From Fen-999 sp964530115 (GTDB lineage Bacteria > Pseudomonadota > Gammaproteobacteria > Burkholderiales > Rhodocyclaceae), in contig CAZGYD010000143.1 in the NCBI GenBank assembly GCA_964530115.1, positions 7,243-71,242 on the forward strand: a stretch of DNA of 64,000 bases, written 5' to 3'. Made by a program: the position numbers and the translations under genes. The notes below the pieces were generated by a model. The model did not search any database. It was given only the letters and a program-made list of their open reading frames with translations, and was not told the origin of the DNA. This document shows positions 58,218 to 64,000 of this stretch, in pieces (position 1 is the first letter of the stretch; every line of letters starts with the position of its first letter).

Positions 58218-59179
58218 CAACCGTAGCGGCCACGGTACCACTCGACGAAGCGGCCGAGGCCGACGTCGAGCGGCGTCGAGGGCGCGAAGCCGACCGCGGC
58301 GCGCAGTTTCGCCGTGTCGGCGTAGGTGATCGGCACGTCGCCGTCCTGCATGGGCAGGAAGTGGCGGACCGCCTTTTTACCGAGCGCCGTCTCGAGGATG
58401 TCGATGAAGGTCATCAGCTCGACCGGCTGGTGGTTGCCGATGTTGTAGACCGTGTGCGGCGGCGTGCCCGTGGCGGGCTTGTCGAGCACGCGGATCACGC
58501 CTTCGGTGATGTCGTCGATGTAGGTGAAATCGCGCTGCATCCTGCCGTGGTTGAAGACCTCGATCGGCCGGCCGGCGAGAATGGCCTGCGTGAAGCTGAA
58601 GTAGGCCATGTCCGGCCGGCCCCAGGGGCCATAGACGGTAAAGAAGCGCAAGCCGGTGGCCGGAATGCCGTAGAGGTGGCTGTAGCTGTAGGCCATCAGC
58701 TCGTTGGCCTTCTTGGTCGCGGCGTAGAGGCTCACCGGATGGTCGACGTTGTCGTCCTCCGAGAACGGCACCTTGGTGTTGCCGCCATAAACGCTCGAAC
58801 TCGAGGCATAGACGAGATGCTTCACCCCAGCGTGGCGGCAGCCCTCGAGCACGTTCACGAAGCCGAGCAGGTTGCTGTCGGCGTAGGCGAGCGGATTCTT
58901 CAGCGAGTAGCGCACGCCGGCCTGCGCGGCGAGATGGACGACGGCATCGGGCCTCTCGGTGCGGAAGAGTTCGGCCATGCCCTCGCGGTCGGCGATGTCG
59001 AGCCGGCGCATGACGAAGGCTGAGTCTGGCGCGAGCCTGGAGAGCCGCGCCTCCTTGAGCGCGACCTCGTAGTAGTCGTTGAGATTGTCGACGCCGACGA
59101 CCGCATCGCCGCGCGCCAAGAGCCGTTCGGCGACATGCATGCCGATGAACCCGGCGACGCCGGTGACCAGAACCTTCAT
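58217..59179 (-). CDS. NAD-dependent epimerase, UDP-glucuronate 4-epimerase type
   Basis: The 320-residue SDR enzyme has the NAD motif TGVAGFIGMHVAERL, the SSSVYGGNTKVPF block, catalytic YAATKK and FTVYGPWGRPDMAYF, as in UDP-glucuronate 4-epimerases that feed surface polysaccharide synthesis. It is slightly shorter than the usual 335 residues. Residues 52-60 (DSAFVMRRL) lie on a degenerate 23-bp motif. It overlaps the GT2 gene by 4 bp. Confidence 0.92.
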   Translation of the reverse strand: MKVLVTGVAGFIGMHVAERLLARGDAVVGVDNLNDYYEVALKEARLSRLAPDSAFVMRRLDIADREGMAELFRTERPDAVVHLAAQAGVRYSLKNPLAYADSNLLGFVNVLEGCRHAGVKHLVYASSSSVYGGNTKVPFSEDDNVDHPVSLYAATKKANELMAYSYSHLYGIPATGLRFFTVYGPWGRPDMAYFSFTQAILAGRPIEVFNHGRMQRDFTYIDDITEGVIRVLDKPATGTPPHTVYNIGNHQPVELMTFIDILETALGKKAVRHFLPMQDGDVPITYADTAKLRAAVGFAPSTPLDVGLGRFVEWYRGRYG

Positions 59180-59937
59180 GTCCGCTCCTTCAGGAAGGCG
59201 CGCATTTTTGCATACTTCATGAAGCTGTTCCGGCAGCCGATGAGGATGTGCACGAGCCCGGGAATGCCGTCGAGAAAGCCCAGCCGGAAGATGTAGAACT
59301 TGATGAAGCGGACGATGGGCGAAGCCACCATGCGCAGCCACGGGGCACGCCGGCCGCGGGCGAGCGCCTCGCGCGCGGCGAGCGTCGTGTATTCGTCCTG
59401 CTTGGCGAGATAGCGCTCGAGCGTCTCGGCCGAGTCGTGGAGCAGGTCGCCGGAGAGCTCGCCGACCGGCACGTCCGTGACGACCTTCTCATGCACCGCG
59501 TCGTCGGACCAGCGCGCGTGGCGGCGGTCGAAGAGGCGCAGGCTCCAGTCCGGGTAGCCCTCGCCGTGCCGCAGATACCGCCCCATGAAGCGGTTGCAGC
59601 GGGGAAAGCGGTAGGCGTGGAACACGGGCGCCGCGAGCGCCGCCTCGATCGAGGCGCGCAGCGCGTCGCTCACCCGCTCGTCGGCGTCGACGCAGAGCAC
59701 CCAGTCGTGCGTCGCCTGGCCGACGGCGAACTGCTTCTGCGGGCCGAAGCCGAGCCAGTCCTGGCGGATCACGCGCGCACCGCGCGCCTGCGCCAGCGCC
59801 ACGGTGCCGTCGCTGCTGCCCGAATCGACCACCACGATCTCGTCGCAGAAGGCGAGCGAATCGAGGCAGGCCGCGAGCTGCGAGGCGGCATTGCGGGTGA
59901 TGAGGACGGCGGAGAGGGGCGGTCGCTGGCGGGGCAT
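59176..59937 (-). CDS. glycosyltransferase family 2, WaaE/KdtX-like
   Basis: The 253-residue enzyme has the GT2 N-terminus (LSAVLITRNAASQLAACLDSL), the SGSSDGT turn, the DXD motif CVDADERVSD and a C-terminal amphipathic part (IVRFIKFYIFRLGFLDGIPG). Such proteins add glucose to LPS core heptose. Divergent from the heptosyltransferase gene, fitting core-oligosaccharide assembly. Confidence 0.9.
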   Translation of the reverse strand: MPRQRPPLSAVLITRNAASQLAACLDSLAFCDEIVVVDSGSSDGTVALAQARGARVIRQDWLGFGPQKQFAVGQATHDWVLCVDADERVSDALRASIEAALAAPVFHAYRFPRCNRFMGRYLRHGEGYPDWSLRLFDRRHARWSDDAVHEKVVTDVPVGELSGDLLHDSAETLERYLAKQDEYTTLAAREALARGRRAPWLRMVASPIVRFIKFYIFRLGFLDGIPGLVHILIGCRNSFMKYAKMRAFLKERT

Positions 59938-59973
59938 ATAATGGCGCGCTTCCGCGATTCTACCGGTGCCCCG

Positions 59974-60933
59974 GTGCGCATCCTCCTCGTCAAGACCTCC
60001 TCGCTCGGCGACGTCGTGCACAACCTGCCGGTCGTCACCGACCTCGTCCGGCACTTTCCCGACGCGGCGATCGACTGGATGGTCGAGGAAGCGTTCGCGG
60101 CCATCCCCCGCCTGCATCCGGCGGTGCGCACGGTGATTCCCGTCGCCGTGCGCCGCTGGCGCCGGCGGCCGTTTTCGCCCGCGACCTGGCGCGAGATCGG
60201 CGCCTTGCGGCGTGTTACCGCGGCTGAGTCTTACGACGCGGTGCTCGACACCCAGGGCCTGCTGAAGAGCGCGCTGCTGGCCCATCAGGCGCGCGGCGAA
60301 AAGATCGGCCACGCCGCCGATTCGGCGCGCGAGCCGCTGGCCTCGCGCTTCTACGACCGCCGCTTCAGCGTACCGAAGGATCTCCACGCGGTCGAGCGCA
60401 ACCGCCGGCTTGCCGCGCTGGCCTTCGGCTACACGATCGAGACGCCGCCCGATTACGGCATCGCCGCCGCACCGCTCGCCACCGACTGGCTGCCCGTGGC
60501 CGACTACGCGGTGCTGCTCACCGCCACCAGCCGCGCCGACAAGGAATGGGACGAAGCGCACTGGCGGGCGCTCGGCACGGCGCTGATCGCCGCGGGACTG
60601 CGCTGCGTGCTGCCGGGCGGCAGCCCGGCGGAGCGCGAGCGCGCCGCGCGGCTCGCCGCCGCGCTCGGACATCGCGCCCTCGCCGCGCCGGCGATGGGTA
60701 TTGCCGAGATCGCCGGGCTGCTCGCCGGCGCGAAGCTCGTGGTCGGCGTCGACACCGGCCTCGTCCATCTCGCCGCGGCGCTCGGCCGGCCGACGCTGGC
60801 GCTCTACTGCGCCACCGACCCGGCGCTCACTGGCGTGCTCGCGGGAAACGAGGCGATCAACCTCGGCGGCGCGGGCGCGCCGCCGGCGGCTGCCGAAGCC
60901 GTGAGCCGCGCACTGGGACTGCTGGAGCGATGA
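59974..60933 (+). CDS. waaC: LPS heptosyltransferase I
   Basis: The 319-residue GT9 enzyme adds the first heptose to Kdo2-lipid A. It starts VRILLVKTSSLGDVVHNLPV, the family N-terminus, and shows VGVDTGLVHLAAALGRPTLALY near the C-terminus. A GTG start at 59974 is preferred: an in-frame ATG at 59941 overlaps a perfect -10 box TATAAT (59937-59942) and would add eleven odd residues. Residues 80-86 (RVTAAES) come from a 23-bp motif copy. Confidence 0.9.
   Translation: MRILLVKTSSLGDVVHNLPVVTDLVRHFPDAAIDWMVEEAFAAIPRLHPAVRTVIPVAVRRWRRRPFSPATWREIGALRRVTAAESYDAVLDTQGLLKSALLAHQARGEKIGHAADSAREPLASRFYDRRFSVPKDLHAVERNRRLAALAFGYTIETPPDYGIAAAPLATDWLPVADYAVLLTATSRADKEWDEAHWRALGTALIAAGLRCVLPGGSPAERERAARLAAALGHRALAAPAMGIAEIAGLLAGAKLVVGVDTGLVHLAAALGRPTLALYCATDPALTGVLAGNEAINLGGAGAPPAAAEAVSRALGLLER
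60209..60231 (-). repeat. 23-bp dispersed motif in waaC
   Basis: AGACTCAGCCGC then GGTAACACGCC. Antisense to the gene, read as RVTAAES, residues 80-86. Confidence 0.8.
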
Positions 60934-62189
60934 GGCGGTTTCTCTACACGCTCGCGGTCTGGTTCGTCGCCATTCCCTGGGCCGTGTTGCACCTGCTCTG
61001 GCGCGCGCGCCGGCAACCCGCGTATCTGCGCCACTGGAACGAGCGCTTCGCGCTCTACGCCGGCCGCCGCGCCGCCCGGCCGACGATCTGGATCCATGCC
61101 GTCTCCGTCGGCGAGACGCGCGCCGCGCAGCCGCTCGTCGCGGCACTCGAGGCCCGCTACCCGGATCACGCGATCGTCATGACCCACATGACGCCGACGG
61201 GGCGCGAAACCTCGGCGGCACTGTTCGGCGACGACGTCGAACGCCTCTATCTCCCCTACGACTGCCCGTTCGCGATGGGCCGCTTTCTCTCGCGCTACCG
61301 GCCGGCGGCGGGCCTCGTCATGGAAACGGAGTTGTGGCCCAATCTCGTCGCCGCCTGCCGCAGGCGCGGCATTCCGCTCGCGCTCGTCAATGCCAGGCTC
61401 TCGGAACGCTCGGCGCGCCGCTACGCGCGCCTGCCGGGGCTCACGCGCGAGACGCTCGCGGCGCTCACCGCGATCGCCGCGCAGGGCGAGGAGGATGCCC
61501 GCCGGCTGCGCGAACTCGGCGCAGCGAACGTCGAGGTATTCGGCAACCTGAAGTTCGACATCACGCCGCCCGAGGCGCAGCTCGCGATGGGCCGCGCGTT
61601 CCGCGCGCGCGTGGGCGAGCGGCCGGTGTTCCTCTGCGCGAGCACGCGCGAGGGCGAGGAGGCGCTGATCCTCGACGCCTGGCCGAGGCGGCAACATGCC
61701 CTGCTCGTCATCGTGCCGCGTCATCCGCAGCGCTTCGCCGATGTCGCGGCGCTCGTCGCGGCCCGGGGATTCACGATGCAGCAGCGCTCGGACGAGGCGC
61801 CGGTCGCGCCGGAGACTGAAGTCTGGCTCGGCGACAGCATGGGCGAGATGTTCGCCTACTACGCGGCGGCCGACGTCGCCTTCGTCGGCGGCAGCCTGCT
61901 CGACTACGGCTGCCAGAACCTCATCGAGCCCGCGGGCGTCGGCACGCCCGTGCTGATCGGCCCCTCGACCTTCAACTTCGCCGAGGCCGCGCGCGCGGCG
62001 ATCGCGGCCGGGGCGGCGGTGCAGGTCGCCGACGCGCCGGCGCTCGTGCGCGAGGCTTTCGCGCTCCTCGCCGATTCCGGCCGGCGTATGACGATGGCTG
62101 AGTCTGGCCGCGCCTTCACGGCGCGGCACCGCGGCGCCACCGACCGGACGATGGCGTTGATCGAGCGCGTTATTGCAGCAGCGCGTTGA
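60930..62189 (+). CDS. waaA: 3-deoxy-D-manno-octulosonic acid (Kdo) transferase
   Basis: WaaA attaches Kdo to lipid IVA. The 419-residue GT30 enzyme has an N-terminal helix, IWIHAVSVGETRAAQPLV, METELWPNLV, the AASTREGEE-like CASTREGEEALIL and GGSLLDYGCQNLIEPA. It overlaps waaC by ATGA. Residues 386-392 (RMTMAES) come from a degenerate 23-bp motif. Its 3' end overlaps the convergent tolC gene by 20 bp. Confidence 0.95.
   Translation: MRRFLYTLAVWFVAIPWAVLHLLWRARRQPAYLRHWNERFALYAGRRAARPTIWIHAVSVGETRAAQPLVAALEARYPDHAIVMTHMTPTGRETSAALFGDDVERLYLPYDCPFAMGRFLSRYRPAAGLVMETELWPNLVAACRRRGIPLALVNARLSERSARRYARLPGLTRETLAALTAIAAQGEEDARRLRELGAANVEVFGNLKFDITPPEAQLAMGRAFRARVGERPVFLCASTREGEEALILDAWPRRQHALLVIVPRHPQRFADVAALVAARGFTMQQRSDEAPVAPETEVWLGDSMGEMFAYYAAADVAFVGGSLLDYGCQNLIEPAGVGTPVLIGPSTFNFAEAARAAIAAGAAVQVADAPALVREAFALLADSGRRMTMAESGRAFTARHRGATDRTMALIERVIAAAR
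62083..62105 (-). repeat. degenerate 23-bp motif in waaA
   Basis: AGACTCAGCCAT then CGTCATACGCC, about four or five changes; read as RMTMAES. A similar variant at 59005-59027 (AGACTCAGCCTT, CGTCATGCGCC) lies in the epimerase gene. Confidence 0.55.
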
Positions 62190-63501
62190 TCGCTTCGAGG
62201 TCGGACTCGGCGAGATTGCCCGCCGCCTGCTTGAGCTTGAGCTGCGCCATCAGCGTGTCGAGGCGCGCCTTCATGAGCTTCTGGCGGGTATCGTAGAGCT
62301 GGCTCTGGGCATTGAGCACATCGATGTTGATGCGCACGCCGACGTCATAGCCGAGCTTGTTCGATTCGAGCGCCGACTGCGACGAGGTCACCGCCGCCTC
62401 GTAGGCCTTGACCTGCGACAGGCCCGAGGTAACGCCGAGATAGGCCTGGCGCGCGCCCTGTGCCGCCTGGCGGCGCGCGTTGTCGAGATCGGCGCGCGCC
62501 TTGTCGCGCAGGGCGACGGCCTCGCGGTCCTTCGAGGCGACGGCACCGCCGGCGAAGAGCGGCACGGCCAGTTGCAGGCCGATCGTCGAGCTCTTGGTGT
62601 CGACGCCCGAGGCCGTGGTCGTGCTGAAGCCCGTGCCGCTGCGGCCGTAGGTGGCGACGAGATCGAGCGTCGGATAGTGACCGGCGCGCTGGCGGCCGAT
62701 CTCCTGCTCGGCGAGTTCGAGCGCGCCCCTCGCCTGTGCCACCGCGAGGCTGTTGGCTTCGGCGGCGGCTGCCCACTGGCCGAGGTCGTCGGGCTGCGGC
62801 CGGCCGATCTGCACGCCGGGCTTCAAGGTCTTGAGCGCGTCCGGCTCCTTGCCGATGAGAACCGACAGCGCGTGGCGCTTGACGGCGAGATCGTTCCGCG
62901 CCGCGAGTTCGGCCGCGATGGCGAGGTCGTAACGCGCCTGCGCCTCGTGGGTGTCGGTGATCGTCGTCGTGCCGACCTCGAAATTGCGCTTGGCCGCGGC
63001 GAGCTGCTCCGAGATGGCCTGCTTCTGCGCTTCGGCGGTGGCCAGCGTCTCCTGTGCCAGCAGGACGTCGAAGTAGGCCTGGGCGACGCGCACCATCAGG
63101 TCCTGCCGCGCCGCCTCGAACTGCGCCTCGGCGACGCCGGCGGCGATCTCGCCCTGCTTGTAGGCCGTCCAGTTCTGCCAGCGGAAGAGCGGCTGGGTCA
63201 GGTTGACCGTCCAGCCGTTGCTGTTGTACTGCGGGCTTCGCGTCACGGGCGGATTGGAACGGGTCGTCGTCTCCAGGTCGTTCCAGGTCGTGTTCGCCGT
63301 GAGCCCGATCACCGGCAGCAGGCCGGCGCGGCCCTGGGGCAGTTTCTCGCGCCCGGCATCGAGCGCCGCGCGCGCGGCCGCGAACGGCGCATCGTAGGCC
63401 GCCGCATCGCGATAGACCGAAAGGAGGTCGGCCCCGTGGGCCAGGCCACCGAACGTGGCAAACGAAAGGCCGGAAATCAGCAGGGAGATCGTTTTCTTCA
63501 T
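62170..63501 (-). CDS. tolC: TolC family outer-membrane efflux protein
   Basis: The 443-residue protein has a signal peptide (MKKTISLLISGLSFATFGGLAHG) and the two-fold TolC repeat (LTQPLFRWQNW / LAVPLFAGGAV) with long coiled helices. It is the exit duct for type I secretion and RND pumps. It stands downstream of a rhodanese gene and an RND transporter on the same strand. Confidence 0.94.
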   Translation of the reverse strand: MKKTISLLISGLSFATFGGLAHGADLLSVYRDAAAYDAPFAAARAALDAGREKLPQGRAGLLPVIGLTANTTWNDLETTTRSNPPVTRSPQYNSNGWTVNLTQPLFRWQNWTAYKQGEIAAGVAEAQFEAARQDLMVRVAQAYFDVLLAQETLATAEAQKQAISEQLAAAKRNFEVGTTTITDTHEAQARYDLAIAAELAARNDLAVKRHALSVLIGKEPDALKTLKPGVQIGRPQPDDLGQWAAAAEANSLAVAQARGALELAEQEIGRQRAGHYPTLDLVATYGRSGTGFSTTTASGVDTKSSTIGLQLAVPLFAGGAVASKDREAVALRDKARADLDNARRQAAQGARQAYLGVTSGLSQVKAYEAAVTSSQSALESNKLGYDVGVRINIDVLNAQSQLYDTRQKLMKARLDTLMAQLKLKQAAGNLAESDLEAINALLQ

Positions 63502-63528
63502 GAGCGGCTCCGGTGAGCGTTCAGTGTT

Positions 63529-63852
63529 TCAGTAGGTCGGGGTGGAAGGATCGGCATCGCGGGACCACGCCGCCATGCCGCCGTAGAGGTTGTAAAGATT
63601 GCTGAAACCGTGGTGCTCGAGGAAGAGGCAGACCTGGTAGCTGCGCGCGCCATGATGGCAGATGACGACGGTTTCCGCGTCGCGCTTGAGCTCGTGCATG
63701 CGCGCGGGGATCGAGCGCATCGGCATGAGCTTCGCGCCGGGGACGCGGCAGACATCGAACTCCCAAGGCTCGCGCACGTCGATCAGCACGGGCTTTTCCC
63801 GCGCCGGATCGTCGAGCCACTCCTTGAGCTGGACAGCGGTCAGTTGCTTCAT
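63529..63852 (-). CDS. rhodanese-like domain protein
   Basis: The 107-residue single-domain rhodanese has PVLIDVREPWEFDVCRVPGA and the active-site loop VVICHHGARSYQVCLFLEH with the catalytic Cys. It would transfer sulfane sulfur in the cytosol (no signal peptide). It is 27 bp upstream of tolC. Confidence 0.92.
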   Translation of the reverse strand: MKQLTAVQLKEWLDDPAREKPVLIDVREPWEFDVCRVPGAKLMPMRSIPARMHELKRDAETVVICHHGARSYQVCLFLEHHGFSNLYNLYGGMAAWSRDADPSTPTY

Positions 63853-63919
63853 CGACGGGACACTAACAGTCGGCCGGCATTGGCGGTCCGGGCAAGTGGT
63901 TGGGAAAGTGAATGCAATT

Positions 63920-64000
63920 CTAATTCCTCCCGGCCTGGACCGGCTCGCGCACCCGGTACCAGGCGGCGTAGAGCGCCGGCAGGAACAGCAGGGTCAGCAC
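63920..64000 (-). CDS. RND efflux transporter, C-terminal end (cut by window edge)
   Basis: The last 26 codons before a TAG are visible: VLTLLFLPALYAAWYRVREP and a short tail. VLTLLFLPALYA is the end of the last membrane helix of RND pumps (AcrB/CzcA type). Order RND, rhodanese, tolC suggests one efflux operon. Confidence 0.8.
   Translation of the reverse strand: MLTLLFLPALYAAWYRVREPVQAGRN

Overview
The window is GC-rich (dominated by G/C third codon positions), gene-dense chromosomal DNA. It carries housekeeping blocks in arrangements usual for Betaproteobacteria: rsmD-coaD-ferredoxin, ftsY-ftsE-ftsX, accB-accC-prmA, and rpoH behind a CIRCE element. Gene content (NosL proteins, NorE/NorF-like proteins, assimilatory nitrate and nitrite reductases, an OprC/NosA-type copper receptor) points to a respiratory, nitrogen-oxide-using member, most likely Rhodocyclales (Azoarcus/Thauera/Sulfuritalea relatives). 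The genus is an inference. No rRNA, tRNA, CRISPR array or intact insertion sequence was seen.

Layout. 1-6.6 kb: end of a ferredoxin gene, coaD, rsmD, a pair of M16 peptidases, ftsY-ftsE-ftsX. 6.7-7.3 kb: a BrnT/BrnA toxin-antitoxin pair. 7.5-29.7 kb: a large metal and redox region. It holds a DUF2242 lipoprotein, a copper-type TonB receptor, a TauE-like membrane protein, a polyferredoxin, a second TonB receptor, a diheme lipoprotein, a PhoX-like protein and tonB-exbB-exbD. Facing these is an operon of a FtsX/LolD-like ABC pair, a membrane protein, a thioredoxin, three small metal-handling proteins, a CopA-type ATPase and a small cytochrome c. 29.8-33.9 kb: an MNT/HEPN pair, a Sel1 protein, a second TauE-like protein, norE-norF and an HPP protein. 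34-43.1 kb: nitrate assimilation (nasA, nirD, nirB, nrtC, nrtB, nrtA, nasT). 43.2-47.1 kb: a periplasmic unknown, DUF2249, a radical SAM/SPASM enzyme and a 45-residue peptide gene, facing two nosL genes. 47.2-64 kb: rpoH, mpl, aroQ, accB-accC, prmA, a PfkB kinase, plsC, apaH, LPS sugar genes (epimerase, GT2, waaC, waaA), tolC, a rhodanese and the end of an RND pump.

Three signals stand out beyond gene calls. (1) A 23-bp motif (AAACTCAGCCGT then SGTAACACGCC) occurs in about 17 good and 5 degenerate copies in both orientations. It lies between genes and, in frame, inside enzymes such as NasA, Mpl, PrmA, TonB, WaaC and WaaA, where it is read in several frames. (2) A 17-bp dyad, TGCGAC-N5-GTCGCA, sits about 31 bp upstream of a -10-like hexamer at the copper receptor, the second TonB receptor, the divergent tonB / ABC operons and nosL. 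It looks like one regulon. (3) A short peptide gene with coding-like composition and a strong promoter at its start codon precedes a radical SAM/SPASM gene, a possible undescribed peptide-modification locus. In addition the 5' end of accC is tandemly repeated as two 121-bp units.
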